DNA of 64,000 nt, from the NCBI RefSeq assembly GCF_016107625.1, contig NZ_JABASV010000006.1, positions 186,001 through 250,000 of the forward strand. Reading direction: 5' to 3'. A program made the position numbers and the translations under genes. Position 1 is the first letter of the stretch, and the number at the start of each line of letters is the position of its first letter. Below are positions 1 through 12,132 of the stretch, piece after piece. The notes beneath the pieces are model-generated. The model ran no database searches, was not told the DNA's origin, and worked only from the letters and a program-made list of their open reading frames with translations. This stretch comes from Vreelandella alkaliphila (GTDB taxonomy: Bacteria; Pseudomonadota; Gammaproteobacteria; Pseudomonadales; Halomonadaceae).

Positions 1-841
1 CATCCAGGACTGCTTGAACACCCTTATTCTTAAAGGCAGAACCACAGGTCACTAGAACGATTTCGCTAGCCAGCGTGCGCGCACGAAGACCTGCTTTGAT
101 TTCTTCAATGGTCAGTTCCCCACCTTCGAGGTACTTATCCATCAATTCATCAGAGCCTTCAGCTGCGGCTTCGATCATTTGCTCGCGATATTTTTCAGCA
201 GTTTCTTGTAGCTCAGCAGGAATATCGACAAGCTCATACGAGGTGCCTAAGTCTTCCTCATTCCAGAGGATAGCCTTCATCTCGATCAGATCGATAACAC
301 CTTTAAAGTCTTCCTCTGTACCCCAGTTAATCTGGATTGGCACAGCGTTAGCACCTAAGCGCTCCTTCAACTGGTCAACAACCATGAAGAAGTCTGCACC
401 GGTACGGTCCATCTTATTGACGAAAACCATACGCGGAACTTCATACTTATTGGCCTGGCGCCATACTGTTTCGGTCTGCGGCTGAACGCCGGAGGAGCCG
501 CACAGTACAACAACAGCACCATCAAGAACACGCAAAGAACGCTCAACTTCGATAGTGAAGTCAACGTGCCCCGGGGTGTCGATGATATTAATGCGGTGCT
601 CATCAAACTGGTGATTCATACCTTTCCAGAAGGTAGTAACAGCAGCCGAGGTGATAGTAATACCACGCTCCTGCTCTTGCTCCATCCAGTCAGTAGTCGA
701 AGCACCTTCATGGGTTTCGCCCAGCTTGTGGTTTACGCCAGTGTAAAACAAAACACGTTCTGTCGTGGTTGTCTTACCTGCATCAACGTGGGCAACAATA
801 CCCAAGTTGCGATAGCGATTAAGCGGTGTTTTGCGTGCCAC
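1..841 (-). CDS. fusA: Elongation factor G, N-terminal part (gene runs off the window)
   Basis: Translation elongation factor G, the GTPase that drives ribosomal translocation in the cytoplasm. Only about 280 N-terminal codons are present; the 3' end lies beyond position 1. The start is a GTG at 841-839, giving the typical N-terminus [20 protein letters not shown], followed by the P-loop AHVDAGKTT, then [13 protein letters not shown] and NKMDR, all GTPase motifs. A GGGAG ribosome-binding site precedes the GTG. It is third in the str operon after rpsL and rpsG. Reading frame is open throughout. Very sure. Confidence 0.97.
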   Translation of the reverse strand, partial: MARKTPLNRYRNLGIVAHVDAGKTTTTERVLFYTGVNHKLGETHEGASTTDWMEQEQERGITITSAAVTTFWKGMNHQFDEHRINIIDTPGHVDFTIEVERSLRVLDGAVVVLCGSSGVQPQTETVWRQANKYEVPRMVFVNKMDRTGADFFMVVDQLKERLGANAVPIQINWGTEEDFKGVIDLIEMKAILWNEEDLGTSYELVDIPAELQETAEKYREQMIEAAAEGSDELMDKYLEGGELTIEEIKAGLRARTLASEIVLVTCGSAFKNKGVQAVLD

Positions 842-1008
842 GGTGAAGCTCCCGTTAGTTGGCAATGCTCGTTAATTCAGCAGTGTTCATTTTGCGTATC
901 CCACCGCCGCCACCTATAAAGATAGCGGCAGTGTGTTGCAGCATGGCGAAAAAACTCTTTAGCGCAGCACAACCAGCAAAATCAAACACAAACTCAGAAA
1001 CGCCGAGT

Positions 1009-1479
1009 TTAGAAACGATAGTGAGAGAAGGCCTTGTTGGCTTCTGCCATACGGTGCACATCTTCACGCTTCTTAACAGCCGAGCCTTTGCCTTCAGCGG
1101 CATCCAGCATTTCACCTGCCAGGCGCTGAACCATCGTTTTCTCACCGCGGCGACGCGCAGCGTCCACCAACCAGCGCATTGCTAGGGCTTGGCGACGCGA
1201 AGGACGAACTTCGACCGGCACCTGATAGGTCGCACCACCAACACGGCGCGACTTTACTTCAACCATCGGCTGGATAGTTTCCAGCGCCTTGTCGAAGATT
1301 TCCAGCGGCTCTTCACTACTACGCTCGGCAACCTTGTCCAACGCACCGTAAACGATGCGCTCAGCTATGGACTTCTTGCCGCTGACCATCAGGTGGTTCA
1401 TGAACTTCGCCAGACGCTCACTTCCGAACTTAGGATCCGGCAGGATTTCGCGTTTAGCTACAACTCTTCTTCTAGGCAT
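1009..1479 (-). CDS. rpsG: 30S ribosomal protein S7
   Basis: Primary 16S rRNA-binding protein that nucleates the 30S head and contacts E-site tRNA. The 156 residues match the usual length. It starts [20 protein letters not shown] and contains the conserved core [15 protein letters not shown]. The start is preceded by GAGGG at good spacing. It lies between rpsL and fusA in the str operon; in E. coli S7 represses this operon by binding the S12-S7 spacer, and the 141-base spacer here (1480-1620) could hold such a site, but I did not resolve its structure. The 167-base gap to fusA shows no other gene. Confidence 0.98.
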   Translation of the reverse strand: MPRRRVVAKREILPDPKFGSERLAKFMNHLMVSGKKSIAERIVYGALDKVAERSSEEPLEIFDKALETIQPMVEVKSRRVGGATYQVPVEVRPSRRQALAMRWLVDAARRRGEKTMVQRLAGEMLDAAEGKGSAVKKREDVHRMAEANKAFSHYRF

Positions 1480-1620
1480 GATAAGCCCTCAATTAAGGAT
1501 CCTTCAGGTAAACCCGGGACTAATTGCGCTATTCGCGCCGCCCGACCTTACTCTTATCAGACCGTCATATTCATATTAAGGTAACAACGCCAGCGTCATA
1601 AGACGCCGCAACAAGACGCC

Positions 1621-1995
1621 TTAGGACTTCGGACGCTTGGTACCGTACTTAGAACGACCCTGCTTACGGTTCTGTACGCCAGAGGTGTCAAGGGCGCCAC
1701 GAACGGTGTGATAACGCACACCTGGCAAATCCTTTACACGACCACCGCGAATCAGAACAACAGAGTGCTCTTGCAGGTTGTGACCTTCACCACCGATGTA
1801 AGAAGACACTTCGAAACCGTTGGTAAGGCGCACACGGCAGACCTTACGAAGGGCCGAGTTCGGCTTCTTAGGGGTAGTAGTATAAACGCGCGTACAAACG
1901 CCACGTTTCTGCGGGCATGCCTGTAGCGCAGGTACGTCACTCTTAGTGACGGGGCGCTTACGCGGCTTGCGCACTAGCTGATTAATCGTTGCCAT
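1621..1995 (-). CDS. rpsL: 30S ribosomal protein S12
   Basis: Decoding-centre protein of the small subunit, 124 residues, beginning [15 protein letters not shown]. The frame is open further upstream, but the ATG at 1995 matches the family N-terminus and has a GGAG ribosome-binding site 12 bases upstream. The streptomycin-determining segment [12 protein letters not shown] carries the wild-type lysines, and the RimO methylthiolation site DLPGV is present. First gene of the str operon; a sigma70-type promoter lies just upstream at 2086-2115. Confidence 0.98.
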   Translation of the reverse strand: MATINQLVRKPRKRPVTKSDVPALQACPQKRGVCTRVYTTTPKKPNSALRKVCRVRLTNGFEVSSYIGGEGHNLQEHSVVLIRGGRVKDLPGVRYHTVRGALDTSGVQNRKQGRSKYGTKRPKS

Positions 1996-2085
1996 GGTGT
2001 TTAGCTGACTCCAATGGTTGCCTGGCCTTTCAACAAATACTAGCAGCAGGTGCGGGCGCACCCACCCCACTGTTAAAGGCTGCGC

Positions 2086-2115
2086 ATTCTAAAGGCTGAC
2101 CCTAGGTGGCGTCAA
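2086..2115 (-). promoter_or_regulatory. Likely str operon promoter (rpsL-rpsG-fusA)
   Basis: On the minus strand TTGACG (2115-2110) is followed by an 18-base spacer and TAGAAT (2091-2086). Each hexamer matches the sigma70 consensus at 5 of 6 positions. The expected start point is near 2079, about 85 bases before the rpsL ATG, and the bases after the -10 are GC-rich, as in stringently controlled promoters. The -35 abuts the foot of the hairpin that follows rpoC, so the two operons are separated with no wasted sequence. Inferred from sequence only. Confidence 0.7.
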
Positions 2116-2143
2116 GTCTTGCTGGCGGTTTAACCAGCAAGAC
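2116..2143 (-). terminator. Hairpin downstream of rpoC
   Basis: A perfect 10-base-pair stem (GTCTTGCTGG / CCAGCAAGAC) with an 8-base loop lies 50 bases past the rpoC stop. No proper run of T follows on the minus strand, only TTGACG, which also serves as the next -35. It may be a weak terminator or an mRNA 3'-end stabiliser rather than a full rho-independent terminator. Confidence 0.5.
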
Positions 2144-2193
2144 TGCGCCATAAGGGCCAGCGACTCGTTGTTACTCGTTTTCCTTACCGTCGA

Positions 2194-5100
2194 TTACAGC
2201 TCGTCGTCTGAATCAAGGGCGGTTAACTGAGCACCAAGCTCCTGTTCAACTTCGGTAGCCGAGGGATTGAACAGACGCTCAACGTCTTCGCGCTTGCGAC
2301 GACGCTCTGCGTGGTGAGTCAGACCGGTACCTGCCGGAATCAGACGTCCAACCACCACGTTTTCTTTCAGGCCGCGTAGATAATCGCGCTTGCCGGTTAC
2401 CGCTGCCTCGGTCAATACACGTGTCGTTTCCTGGAACGACGCCGCTGAAATGAACGACTCAGTGGCCAAGCTGGCCTTAGTGATACCCAGCAGCAAGCGT
2501 TGATACTTGGCCGGGAATTTACCTTCTTTCTCGAGACGCGCATTCTGTTCTAGCACGCGGACGAGTTCAGCTTGATCGCCAGTAATAAAATCAGAGTCGC
2601 CTGAATCAGAGATCTCTACCTTACGCAGCATCTGGCGAACAATAACTTCGATATGCTTATCGTTGATGCCTACACCCTGGAGGCGGTAAACATCTTGCAC
2701 TTCGGCGGTGATGTATTTAGCCAGTTCCGCCACGCCCAATAACCGCAGGATATCGTGGGGGTTGCTCGGACCATCCGAGATTACTTCACCCTTCTCAACG
2801 GTTTCACCCTCGAAGACAGCGATTTGACGCCATTTCGGGATCAACGCTTCAAACGGGTCGCCAGACTCTGGGGTAATCGTCAAGCGACGCTTACCCTTTG
2901 TCTCTTTACCGAAACTGACCACACCACTGATTTCAGCCAAGATTGACGACTCTTTCGGCTTACGCGCCTCAAACAAGTCGGCAACACGCGGCAGACCACC
3001 GGTAATATCTTTGTTACCAGACGCCTCTACCGGAATACGTGCAACAACCTCACCTACACCAATGGTAGCGCCATCATCGACGGAGATAATCGAGTTGCCC
3101 GGCAGCAGGTACTGTACCGGCGTATTCGATCCAGACACCGACACATACTCGCCAGCAGCATCTTTGAGCATCACCATCGGGCGCTTATCGCGGCCTGCCA
3201 TCGGACGGGCTGCCGACTCGATAACCTCAATAGACGACAGACCAGTCATTTCGTCGACGCTACGGTGCATGGTGACACCTTCGTCAAGGTCGATAAACTG
3301 CGCCTTACCTTCTACCTCGGCAATGATCGGGTGAGTGTGCGGATCCCACTTCGCGACAATCGCACCGCCATCGACGACATCACCGTCACGAACAGACAGC
3401 TCGGCGCCGTAAGGCAGCTTGTAGTACTCACGCTCGCGGCCATGGTCATCAGCAACAGCAAGTGCACTGGAACGAGAGACAACGACCAGCTTGCCGTCGG
3501 CCCGCTCTACATGCTTGATGTTGTGGAGACGTACTTTACCGCCATGCTTGACCTGAACGCTGTCGACTGCCGATGAACGCGACGCCGCACCACCGATGTG
3601 GAACGTACGCATGGTCAGCTGGGTACCCGGCTCACCGATGGACTGTGCGGCGATAACACCGACAGACTCACCAATGTTGACCTGATGGCCACGCGCCAAG
3701 TCGCGGCCATAACAGGAGGCACACACGCCGTGGGCGGTGTCACAGGTAATGGTAGAACGAACGATGATCTCGTCTACGCCCATGGTGTCTAGCGATGCAC
3801 ACCACTTTTCGTCCAGCAATGTGCCGCGCGGAATAAGCACTTCATCATTACTTGGATCAATAACATCAATCGCAACGACACGACCAAGTACACGCTGAGA
3901 CAGCGGTACAATGATGTCGCCACCTTCGATGATCGGGTGCAGGGTCAAGCCGTTTTCGGTGCCACAATCGGTCTCAGTGATGACCAAGTCCTGGGCAACG
4001 TCAACCAGACGACGGGTCAGATAACCGGAGTTAGCCGTTTTCAGAGCCGTATCCGCAAGACCTTTACGTGCACCGTGGGTCGAGATGAAGTACTGGAGTA
4101 CGTTCAGACCTTCACGGAAGTTGGCGACGATCGGCGTTTCGATGATCGAGCCATCCGGCTTAGCCATCAAACCACGCATACCCGCCAGCTGGCGGATCTG
4201 GGCGGCAGAACCACGCGCACCGGAGTCAGCCATGATAAAGACGCTGTTGAACGAGTCTTGCTCAACTTCGTTGCCTTCACGATCGATGACGGTCTCTTTA
4301 GAGATACCTACCATCATCGCCTTGGCAACTTTATCGTTGGCCTTCGACCAGATATCGATGACCTTGTTGTACTTCTCACCGGCGGTTACCAGGCCAGAAG
4401 AGAACTGATCTTCGATCTCTTTAACTTCCGCTTCTGCAGCGTCGACAATCTCGGTTTTCGCATCAGGAATAACGAAGTCGTTAACACCGATAGAGGCGCC
4501 CGACCACGTTGCCAAACGGAAACCGGTGTACATCAGTTGGTCAGCGAAGATAACCGTCGGCTTCAAGCCTGCACGACGGTACACCTCGTTGATCAAGCTA
4601 GAGATCGCCTTTTTCTTCATCGGCTGATCGATTAGCGAGAACGGCACACCTTCCGGCAGAATGCGGAACAGTAGCGCACGACCAACCGTCGTATCGTAGA
4701 TGCGACGATGGAAACTACGCTCGCCGGTCTCTTCTTCGACATCGACTTCGTCCAGACGCACTTTCACGCGAGCGTGCAGCGATACTGACTGAGTACCAAA
4801 GGCGCGCTCTACCTCATTGAGGTCAGAGAACACCATGCCTTCGCCTTTGGCGTTGATCTTTTCGCGGGTCATGTAATACAGACCCAGAACAACGTCTTGC
4901 GACGGCACGATAATCGGCTCGCCGTTAGCGGGCGACAGCACGTTATTGGTGGCCATCATCAGCGCACGTGCTTCAAGCTGGGCTTCCAGGGTCAGCGGTA
5001 CGTGTACCGCCATCTGGTCACCGTCAAAGTCGGCGTTGTAGGCGGCACATACCAGCGGGTGCAGCTGGATCGCTTTACCTTCGATCAACAGCGGCTCAAA

Positions 5101-6408
5101 CGCCTGGATGCCAAGACGGTGGAGCGTCGGTGCACGGTTAAGCAGTACCGGGTGCTCGCGGATAACATCGGCAAGGATGTCCCACACCTCGGGCAGTTCG
5201 CGCTCAACCATTTTCTTCGCTGCTTTGATCGTTGAGGCATAGCCCAGCGACTGCAGCTTGGAGTAGATAAACGGCTTGAACAGCTCAAGCGCCATTTTCT
5301 TAGGCAGACCACACTGGTGCAGACGCAGAGTCGGACCAACAGTGATTACCGAACGGCCGGAGTAATCGACGCGCTTACCTAGCAAGTTCTGACGGAAACG
5401 ACCCTGCTTACCTTTGATCATATCGGCAAGGGATTTCAGCGGACGCTTGTTAGAACCCGTAATGGCACGACCACGACGGCCGTTATCCAACAACGCATCA
5501 ACCGCTTCTTGCAGCATGCGCTTCTCGTTACGCACGATAATATCCGGCGCATTGAGGTCAAGCAGACGCTTCAGACGGTTGTTACGGTTGATGACGCGAC
5601 GATAAAGGTCGTTCAGGTCTGAGGTCGCGAAGCGGCCGCCGTCCAGGGGCACCAACGGACGAAGATCCGGCGGCAGCACGGGCAGCACTTCCATGACCAT
5701 CCACGCCGGCGCGTTGCCGGAGTGGTAGAACGCTTCAAGTAGCTTCAAGCGCTTTGAAAGCTTCTTAATCTTAGTTTCAGAGTTAGTCTGCGGAATCTCT
5801 TCACGCAGGTGATTAATCTCTTCTTCCAGATCAATATCTTTCAGCAGTTCTTGGACAGCTTCAGCACCCATGCGAGCGTCGAAGTCATCACCGAACTCTT
5901 CTAGCGCTTCAAAGTACTGCTCATCGTTGAGTAACTGACCACGCTCCAGCGTGGTCATACCGGGATCGATGACGACAAAGCTTTCGAAGTACAGCACGCG
6001 CTCGATATCACGCAGGGTCATATCGAGGAACATGCCGATACGCGACGGCAGTGACTTCAAGAACCAAATGTGAGCCACTGGCGATGCCAGTTCGATGTGG
6101 CCCATGCGCTCACGGCGCACGGCAGCCTTGGTGACTTCAACGCCACACTTCTCACAAATGATGCCGCGGTGCTTCATGCGCTTATACTTACCGCACAAAC
6201 ACTCATAGTCTTTGACTGGGCCGAAAATCTTGGCGCAGAACAGACCATCCCGTTCCGGTTTAAAGGTACGGTAGTTGATGGTCTCGGGCTTCTTCACCTC
6301 GCCAAACGACCAGGAGCGAATCATGTCCGGCGACGCCAGGGTAATCTTGATCGCGTCAAACTCTTCGGACTGAGATTGCGATTTGAGTACTTTCACCAAA
6401 TCTTTCAT
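2194..6408 (-). CDS. rpoC: DNA-directed RNA polymerase beta' subunit
   Basis: Large catalytic subunit of RNA polymerase, 1404 residues (E. coli 1407). The N-terminal zinc-binding site uses Cys70, Cys72, Cys85 and Cys88 (CLCGKY and CEKCGVE). The active-site loop NADFDGDQM with its three Mg-binding aspartates is intact. The second zinc site [14 protein letters not shown] and the bridge-helix/trigger-loop region ([17 protein letters not shown]) are present. It follows rpoB after 10 bases, the usual coupled arrangement. No truncation or frameshift seen. Confidence 0.99.
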   Translation of the reverse strand: MKDLVKVLKSQSQSEEFDAIKITLASPDMIRSWSFGEVKKPETINYRTFKPERDGLFCAKIFGPVKDYECLCGKYKRMKHRGIICEKCGVEVTKAAVRRERMGHIELASPVAHIWFLKSLPSRIGMFLDMTLRDIERVLYFESFVVIDPGMTTLERGQLLNDEQYFEALEEFGDDFDARMGAEAVQELLKDIDLEEEINHLREEIPQTNSETKIKKLSKRLKLLEAFYHSGNAPAWMVMEVLPVLPPDLRPLVPLDGGRFATSDLNDLYRRVINRNNRLKRLLDLNAPDIIVRNEKRMLQEAVDALLDNGRRGRAITGSNKRPLKSLADMIKGKQGRFRQNLLGKRVDYSGRSVITVGPTLRLHQCGLPKKMALELFKPFIYSKLQSLGYASTIKAAKKMVERELPEVWDILADVIREHPVLLNRAPTLHRLGIQAFEPLLIEGKAIQLHPLVCAAYNADFDGDQMAVHVPLTLEAQLEARALMMATNNVLSPANGEPIIVPSQDVVLGLYYMTREKINAKGEGMVFSDLNEVERAFGTQSVSLHARVKVRLDEVDVEEETGERSFHRRIYDTTVGRALLFRILPEGVPFSLIDQPMKKKAISSLINEVYRRAGLKPTVIFADQLMYTGFRLATWSGASIGVNDFVIPDAKTEIVDAAEAEVKEIEDQFSSGLVTAGEKYNKVIDIWSKANDKVAKAMMVGISKETVIDREGNEVEQDSFNSVFIMADSGARGSAAQIRQLAGMRGLMAKPDGSIIETPIVANFREGLNVLQYFISTHGARKGLADTALKTANSGYLTRRLVDVAQDLVITETDCGTENGLTLHPIIEGGDIIVPLSQRVLGRVVAIDVIDPSNDEVLIPRGTLLDEKWCASLDTMGVDEIIVRSTITCDTAHGVCASCYGRDLARGHQVNIGESVGVIAAQSIGEPGTQLTMRTFHIGGAASRSSAVDSVQVKHGGKVRLHNIKHVERADGKLVVVSRSSALAVADDHGREREYYKLPYGAELSVRDGDVVDGGAIVAKWDPHTHPIIAEVEGKAQFIDLDEGVTMHRSVDEMTGLSSIEVIESAARPMAGRDKRPMVMLKDAAGEYVSVSGSNTPVQYLLPGNSIISVDDGATIGVGEVVARIPVEASGNKDITGGLPRVADLFEARKPKESSILAEISGVVSFGKETKGKRRLTITPESGDPFEALIPKWRQIAVFEGETVEKGEVISDGPSNPHDILRLLGVAELAKYITAEVQDVYRLQGVGINDKHIEVIVRQMLRKVEISDSGDSDFITGDQAELVRVLEQNARLEKEGKFPAKYQRLLLGITKASLATESFISAASFQETTRVLTEAAVTGKRDYLRGLKENVVVGRLIPAGTGLTHHAERRRKREDVERLFNPSATEVEQELGAQLTALDSDDEL

Positions 6409-6418
6409 GGGACGGCTC

Positions 6419-9400
6419 CTAGCTCTCTAACTCGATATCGATGCCCAGCGAGCGGATTTCCTTCACGAGTACGTTGAAGGATTCCGGCATGCCTGCCTGC
6501 ATGGTGTGGTCGCCATCCACGATGTTTTTATACATCTTGGTGCGGCCTTCGACGTCGTCCGACTTGACGGTGAGCATCTCTTGCAGCGTATACGCGGCAC
6601 CGTAAGCTTCCAGCGCCCACACTTCCATCTCACCAAAGCGCTGACCACCGAACTGCGCCTTACCACCCAGCGGCTGCTGAGTCACTAGCGAGTAAGAACC
6701 GGTAGAGCGCGCGTGCATCTTGTCGTCTACCAAGTGGTTCAGCTTGAGCATATACATGTAGCCAACGGTCACCGAGCGGTCAAACGCATCGCCAGTACGG
6801 CCATCGTACAGCGTCATCTGGCCAGACTCAGGAATGTCAGCAAGCTTCAGCAAGTGTTTGATCTCGTGCTCTTTAGCACCATCGAACACCGGCGTTGCCA
6901 TGGGCACACCGCCTTTGAGGTTTTTCGCTAGCGCAATGATTTCTTCATCGCTTAACGAGTCGATATCCTCAACACGGGTTCCCGGCGTGTTATATATCTG
7001 GCCCAGGAAGTCACGAATTTCAGCAACTTGCTGACCACGGGCATCACGTAACATCGCGTCAATCTTGACACCCAAACCACGGGCAGCCATACCCAAGTGT
7101 GTTTCCAGGATCTGACCAACGTTCATCCGCGACGGTACACCCAGCGGGTTCAACACCACATCAACCGGCTCGCCCTTCTCATCGAATGGCATATCTTCGA
7201 TGGGCATGATCGCCGAGATAACACCTTTGTTACCGTGACGGCCTGCCATCTTGTCGCCAGGCTGAATACGACGCTTAACCGCCATGTAAACCTTGACGAT
7301 TTTAAGCACGCCCGGTGCGAGATCATCGCCCTGGGTCAGCTTGCGCTTCTTATCTTCAAAGCGCTCGTCCATCTCTTTACGACGGTTTTCGAGCTGCTCA
7401 TCGGCCTGGGCCAAGAGCTCGTTGTAAGCCTCATCCTGCATGCGCAGCTTGAACCACTGCTGACGCGGTAGCTCGTCGAGGTAAGCCTCGTCAAGCACAT
7501 CGCCTTTCTTCAGGTTCGGGCCGCCATTAACAGCCTGGCCTTCCAACGTACGCTGCAAACGCTCAAAAGTAGCGTCTTCAGCGATACGATAGGTTTCCTG
7601 AAGATCTTTACGCACTTCGTCCAGCTGCATCTGTTCGATAGCAAGTGCACGAGAGTCTTTTTCAACGCCGTCACGGGTAAATACCTGGACGTCGATGACA
7701 GTACCCTTCATGCCGGTCGGCGCACGCAGCGAAGTATCTTTAACGTCAGATGCTTTCTCACCGAAGATAGCGCGTAGCAGCTTCTCTTCCGGCGTCAGCT
7801 GGGTTTCACCTTTCGGTGTTACCTTACCGACCAGGATATCGCCGGGGCCAACTTCAGCACCGATGTAAACAACACCCGCTTCGTCCAATTTACCCAGCGC
7901 GGACTCACCAACGTTGGGAATATCGGCGGTGATCTCTTCCGGCCCTAACTTGGTATCGCGGGATACACAGGTCAGTTCCTGAATATGAATCGTGGTGAAG
8001 CGGTCTTCTTGAACCACCCGCTCAGACAGCAGGATAGAGTCCTCGAAGTTGTAACCATTCCAGGGCATGAACGCGATGCGCATGTTCTGGCCGAGCGCCA
8101 AATCACCCATATCAACAGACGGGCCGTCGGCAAGGATATCGCCACGGGCCACACTGTCGCCAGGCCGCACAATGGGGCGCTGGTTCATACAGGTGTTCTG
8201 GTTTGAACGGGTGTACTTGGTCAGGTTGTAGATATCAACACCGGCTTCACCGCCGATGATCTCATCTTCATGTACCCGCACCACGACACGACGTGCGTCA
8301 ACGGAGTCGATCACACCACCACGACGTGCCACGGCACAAACACCGGAGTCACGCGCTACGAAGCGCTCCATGCCAGTACCCACTAGCGGCTTGTCAGCGC
8401 GCAAGGTTGGTACCGCCTGACGCTGCATGTTCGCCCCCATCAAGGCGCGGTTAGCATCATCGTGCTCCAGGAACGGAATCAGTGCGGCCGCGACTGAAAC
8501 AACCTGGCGCGGAGACACGTCCATTAGTGTGACCTGCTCAGGACGCATAAACGTGGTTTCACCACGGTGACGCACCTGAACCAAGTCGTCACTCAGCCTG
8601 TTGGACTCATCCACAGTAGCTGACGCCTGGGCAATAACGAAATCACCCTCTTCGATTGCCGACAGGTGAACGATATCGTCCGTCACTTGACAGGAGTTGA
8701 CCTTACGGTACGGCGTTTCGAGGAAGCCGTAGCTGTTGGTGTGACTGTACGTCGCCAACGAGTTGATCAGACCGATGTTCGGACCTTCCGGCGTTTCGAT
8801 CGGGCACAAGCGACCGTAGTGCGTAGCGTGTACGTCGCGCACTTCGAAACCGGCACGCTCACGGGTCAAACCACCTGGGCCGAGTGCAGACACACGACGC
8901 TTGTGAGTAACCTCAGAAAGCGGGTTGTTCTGATCCATAAACTGGGAAAGCTGGCTAGAACCGAAGAACTCTTTCACCGCTGCCGCTACCGGCTTAGCGT
9001 TGATCAGATCTTGCGGCATCAGACCTTCGCTTTCCGCCATGGAAAGACGCTCTTTCACTGCACGCTCTACGCGAACCAAGCCAACGCGGAACTGGTTTTC
9101 AGCCATTTCGCCAACACAGCGAATACGGCGGTTACCCAGGTGATCGATATCGTCAACGTCACCAAAGCCGTTACGGATATTGATCAGCTCGCGCAGAACA
9201 TCAAGGATGTCTTTGCGATCCAGCACACCAGAGCCCGTGTCGGTATCACGACGCAGACGGCGGTTAAACTTCATACGACCGACGCCTGACAGATCGTAGC
9301 GATCTTCGCTGAAGAACAAGTTATTAAACAGCGTCTCAGCAGCTTCTTTGGTGGGCGGCTCACCAGGGCGCATCATGCGATAAATTTCGACCAACGCTTC

Positions 9401-10495
9401 AAGCGCGGAGCCGGTGGCATCCAGCTTAAGCGTATCGGAAATAAACGAACCACAGTCGAGATCGTTCGTGTAGAGCGTTTCGATATGGGTGATGCCACCC
9501 TGCGCCATACGCTCAAGTACTTCTGGCGTAATTTCGGTATTACACGGGCAGATCAGCTCGCCAGTTTTAGTATCGATCTGATCTTTGGCCAACGTTTTAC
9601 CAAACAGGTACTCCATCGGTATTTCCAGACGCTCCAGGCCGGCTTTTTCAAGCTGACGGATGTGCTTCTGGGTAATACGACGCCCTTCTTCAACAATGAC
9701 ATTACCTTCGCCATCTTTAATGTCGAAAGTCGCGGTTTCACCGCGCAGACGTGACGGTACTAGCTCTACGAAGAAGCCAGTTTTTTCAATGCTAAACTTG
9801 CTGGTTTCGAAAAACTCTTCAAGGATCTCTTCGGTGCTCATTCCCAGGGCACGCATCAACACCGACGCTGGCAGTTTCCGGCGACGGTCAATACGTACGA
9901 AGACGTTGTCTTTAGGATCGAACTCGAAGTCCAGCCAGGAACCACGATAAGGAATCACTCGGGCAGAATAGAGCAGCTTACCAGAGGAGTGACTCTTGCC
10001 TTTATCGTGATCGAAGAACACACCGGGCGAACGGTGGAGCTGAGAAACGATAACCCGCTCAGTACCATTGATGACAAAGGTACCATTCTCGGTCATCAGG
10101 GGGATTTCCCCCATGTAGACTTCCTGCTCTTTAATATCCTTGATTGCCTTGTTCGAGGAGTCGCGATCATAGATGATCAAGCGAACCTTGACACGCAGCG
10201 GGGCGGAATAGGTCACGCCACGCAGCTGACACTCCTTTACATCGAACGCCGGCGTGCCGAAACGGTAGCTGACATACTCCAGCGCCGCATTCCCAGAGAA
10301 GCTTTCGATCGGAAACACGGACTTAAACGCCGCGTGCAGACCAATCTCGTGGCGCTCGTCGGGCGAACGATCCTGCTGGAGAAAGTCGTAGTAGGAATCA
10401 AGCTGGATGGCCAGCAAGTAAGGCACATCCATCACTTGGGGCAGTTTGCCGAAATCCTTGCGGATGCGTTTTTTCTCAGTATATGAGTAAGCCAT
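6419..10495 (-). CDS. rpoB: DNA-directed RNA polymerase beta subunit
   Basis: Beta subunit of RNA polymerase, 1358 residues (E. coli 1342). The rifampicin pocket reads [17 protein letters not shown] followed by [13 protein letters not shown], with wild-type residues at the common resistance positions. The C-terminal conserved segments [12 protein letters not shown] and [20 protein letters not shown] are intact. Co-transcribed with rpoC downstream; upstream is a 351-base spacer with an attenuator-like hairpin after rplL. Confidence 0.99.
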   Translation of the reverse strand: MAYSYTEKKRIRKDFGKLPQVMDVPYLLAIQLDSYYDFLQQDRSPDERHEIGLHAAFKSVFPIESFSGNAALEYVSYRFGTPAFDVKECQLRGVTYSAPLRVKVRLIIYDRDSSNKAIKDIKEQEVYMGEIPLMTENGTFVINGTERVIVSQLHRSPGVFFDHDKGKSHSSGKLLYSARVIPYRGSWLDFEFDPKDNVFVRIDRRRKLPASVLMRALGMSTEEILEEFFETSKFSIEKTGFFVELVPSRLRGETATFDIKDGEGNVIVEEGRRITQKHIRQLEKAGLERLEIPMEYLFGKTLAKDQIDTKTGELICPCNTEITPEVLERMAQGGITHIETLYTNDLDCGSFISDTLKLDATGSALEALVEIYRMMRPGEPPTKEAAETLFNNLFFSEDRYDLSGVGRMKFNRRLRRDTDTGSGVLDRKDILDVLRELINIRNGFGDVDDIDHLGNRRIRCVGEMAENQFRVGLVRVERAVKERLSMAESEGLMPQDLINAKPVAAAVKEFFGSSQLSQFMDQNNPLSEVTHKRRVSALGPGGLTRERAGFEVRDVHATHYGRLCPIETPEGPNIGLINSLATYSHTNSYGFLETPYRKVNSCQVTDDIVHLSAIEEGDFVIAQASATVDESNRLSDDLVQVRHRGETTFMRPEQVTLMDVSPRQVVSVAAALIPFLEHDDANRALMGANMQRQAVPTLRADKPLVGTGMERFVARDSGVCAVARRGGVIDSVDARRVVVRVHEDEIIGGEAGVDIYNLTKYTRSNQNTCMNQRPIVRPGDSVARGDILADGPSVDMGDLALGQNMRIAFMPWNGYNFEDSILLSERVVQEDRFTTIHIQELTCVSRDTKLGPEEITADIPNVGESALGKLDEAGVVYIGAEVGPGDILVGKVTPKGETQLTPEEKLLRAIFGEKASDVKDTSLRAPTGMKGTVIDVQVFTRDGVEKDSRALAIEQMQLDEVRKDLQETYRIAEDATFERLQRTLEGQAVNGGPNLKKGDVLDEAYLDELPRQQWFKLRMQDEAYNELLAQADEQLENRRKEMDERFEDKKRKLTQGDDLAPGVLKIVKVYMAVKRRIQPGDKMAGRHGNKGVISAIMPIEDMPFDEKGEPVDVVLNPLGVPSRMNVGQILETHLGMAARGLGVKIDAMLRDARGQQVAEIRDFLGQIYNTPGTRVEDIDSLSDEEIIALAKNLKGGVPMATPVFDGAKEHEIKHLLKLADIPESGQMTLYDGRTGDAFDRSVTVGYMYMLKLNHLVDDKMHARSTGSYSLVTQQPLGGKAQFGGQRFGEMEVWALEAYGAAYTLQEMLTVKSDDVEGRTKMYKNIVDGDHTMQAGMPESFNVLVKEIRSLGIDIELES

Positions 10496-10657
10496 CTGTA
10501 TTCCCCAGCTTGTTCACCATGGGTGACCGATGCGTGGTCATCTGCCCCGCGGGCGTTTCAGACGCAGACAGCAAGCTCCTAAATCGGTAGCTCGCCGTCA
10601 AAAATCTTGATAGATAACAGTGTTACAGTAGTGCTGCTAGCGCTTCGTTATCACTCG

Positions 10658-10696
10658 CGCTTCACAACTTACGCTTCACAACTTACGCTTCACAAC
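10658..10696. repeat. 14-base tandem repeat, about 2.8 copies
   Basis: The unit CGCTTCACAACTTA occurs twice exactly (10658-10671, 10672-10685), followed by a partial third copy that diverges at its last bases. It sits in the rplL-rpoB spacer. No protein is encoded; it may be slipped-strand duplication in the leader RNA. Confidence 0.85.
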
Positions 10697-10769
10697 AACG
10701 GTCTTACTGTTTTGCTGCTTCTTACCGCAGCCTTCCTGCTGTAATGCTGCCAAGCAACATGATACAACA

Positions 10770-10806
10770 GAAAAAGGCCGGCAGCGGGATAAGCCCGCCG
10801 CCAGCC
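10770..10806 (-). terminator. Attenuator-like hairpin between rplL and rpoB
   Basis: On the minus strand a 13-base-pair GC-rich stem (GGCTGGCGGCGGG with CCCGCTGCCGGCC, two G-U pairs, 5-base loop) is followed by TTTTT. It begins about 40 bases after the rplL stop. This is a textbook rho-independent terminator shape, but rpoB lies downstream without another obvious strong promoter, so partial termination setting the ribosomal-protein to polymerase ratio is the likely role. Confidence 0.75.
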
Positions 10807-10846
10807 GTGGAAGCTTACGCAGCGCGTAAAGCCGTCAGCACAAGAA

Positions 10847-11218
10847 TTACTTGAGCTCGACGCTTGCGCCCGCTTCTTCCAGCTTGGTTTTAGCTGCTTC
10901 AGCGTCTTCTTTAGACATTGCTTCTTTGATGGTAGCCGGCGCGCCATCAACTGCACCTTTGGCTTCTTTCAGGCCAAGACCAGTGATTTCACGAACTGCT
11001 TTGATGACGTTAACTTTCTTGTCGCCAGCAGAGGTCAGTACCAGATCAAATTCAGTCTGTTCTTCAGCAGCTGCTTCGCCGCCGCCAGCCGGACCAGCCA
11101 TTACAGCTGCTGCAGCAGAAACGCCGAATTTCTCTTCCATTGCTTCGATCAGCTCGACAACTTCCATTACGGACATGTCGGCTACAGCATTGATGATATC
11201 GTCTTTGGTCAGTGCCAT
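10847..11218 (-). CDS. rplL: 50S ribosomal protein L7/L12
   Basis: Stalk protein of the large subunit, 123 residues, which recruits translation GTPases. It starts [20 protein letters not shown], has the Ala/Gly-rich hinge (about residues 36-52) and the C-terminal domain motif [13 protein letters not shown], ending in VELK. The frame is open 22 codons further upstream, but ATG 11218 fits the family and length. It follows rplJ after 112 bases. Confidence 0.98.
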   Translation of the reverse strand: MALTKDDIINAVADMSVMEVVELIEAMEEKFGVSAAAAVMAGPAGGGEAAAEEQTEFDLVLTSAGDKKVNVIKAVREITGLGLKEAKGAVDGAPATIKEAMSKEDAEAAKTKLEEAGASVELK

Positions 11219-11330
11219 TGTCTCATTCCTAACTTTGCGGGAGCCTCGGTCTACCGAGTGCTCAGGATTCATTGCATGGTTCAAGCAGCGCCCTGCTTAT
11301 GCAGCGCAGACTGCTTGCAAAAAGGCCTGC

Positions 11331-11834
11331 TTATGCAGCTTCTTCTTGCTTCTGGTCGCGCAGAGCGGCCAGAGTACGAACCAGCTTGCCAGCGGAGGCT
11401 TCTTTCATTACCGACATCAACTTAGCAATTGCTTCGTCGTAAGTCGGTAGGGTTGCCAGACGATCGATGTCAGCAGCCGGAATCAGCTCACCTTCGTAGG
11501 CCAGCGCCTTCACTTCGAAGTTCTGATCTTGCTTCGCAAACTCTTTGAACAAACGAGCGGCAGCGCCCGGGTGCTCAGTAGAGAAAGCCAGCAGAGTAGG
11601 ACCAACAAAGCTCTCGTTCAGGCACTCCCACTGAGTACCTTCGAGGGCGCGGCGTGCCAGAGTGTTGCGAACAACACGCAGCTGGACGCCATTCTCACGC
11701 GCTTGCTTACGCAGGTCGGTCATTTTACCGACTGTAACGCCGCGAGAATCGGCAACTACGACGGAGAGTGCGCCCTTGGCCGCTTCACTGACCTCGGCAA
11801 CAATCGCTTTCTTGCCTTCAAGTGCTAGTGGCAC
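11331..11834 (-). CDS. rplJ: 50S ribosomal protein L10
   Basis: Base of the L7/L12 stalk, 167 residues. The start is a GTG at 11834 (N-terminus [16 protein letters not shown]), chosen because AAGGAG lies 8 bases before it and E. coli L10 begins at the same point. The open frame continues upstream for 49 codons into the leader, which does not resemble L10. In E. coli, L10 with L7/L12 represses its own translation through the upstream leader; see the leader entry. C-terminal helix binding L12 dimers is present. Confidence 0.95.
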   Translation of the reverse strand: MPLALEGKKAIVAEVSEAAKGALSVVVADSRGVTVGKMTDLRKQARENGVQLRVVRNTLARRALEGTQWECLNESFVGPTLLAFSTEHPGAAARLFKEFAKQDQNFEVKALAYEGELIPAADIDRLATLPTYDEAIAKLMSVMKEASAGKLVRTLAALRDQKQEEAA

Positions 11835-12132
11835 AGTGATCACTCCTTCGTGCCGGAACCCACAACAGGCTCCGGTGGTTACCATCTCTTCCAGACGATA
11901 AATAAATAACGCTGGAAGCCTTAGGGGATGGTGCTCACCAGAAAGCGGTTTGGCTAAAAACCTCAACCAACTGGCGGCCACACCATCTGCGCAGGCGCTT
12001 TAAGGGCGATTAAGCCGCACCTCTAAAAGATGCGGCACCTGCGGTCTTTGACGATGCCCTGCCTGGCTTGCGCATTAACAGGGGACCGCAAAGTTCTTGC
12101 TCGGTTCTTACAAAAATCGTACGACTACCTGC
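11835..12132 (-). promoter_or_regulatory. rplJ leader region (probable L10 autoregulatory leader)
   Basis: This 298-base spacer between rplA and rplJ holds no gene. Near rplJ the minus strand folds into a stem CTTCCAG/CTGGAAG around an AT-rich loop (about 11873-11905). Further upstream a 9-base-pair hairpin (GCCGCATCT/GAGGTGCGGC) lies at 12013-12036. Position and structured character fit the L10(L12)4-binding leader known from E. coli. I cannot confirm the kink-turn motif by eye. Confidence 0.45.

Larger units (their letters stand above)
10496..10846. other. rplL-rpoB spacer (351 bases, no gene)
   Basis: No convincing coding sequence. On the minus strand, reading from rplL towards rpoB, it holds the hairpin at 10770-10806, then a 14-base tandem repeat at 10658-10696, then an unremarkable leader of about 160 bases to the rpoB start. 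In E. coli the equivalent spacer carries a partial terminator and an RNase III site, which lower rpoBC expression relative to rplJL; the same use is likely here. Confidence 0.6.

Noticed and set aside
3937-4635. Plus-strand open frame of 232 codons opposite rpoC
   Set aside because: Antisense shadow of rpoC codon use; no recognisable protein pattern.
8666-9289. Plus-strand open frame of 207 codons opposite rpoB
   Set aside because: Antisense to conserved rpoB sequence with no start signal.
10658-10696. CRISPR-like repeat
   Set aside because: Copies are directly adjacent with no spacers and too short; a simple tandem repeat.
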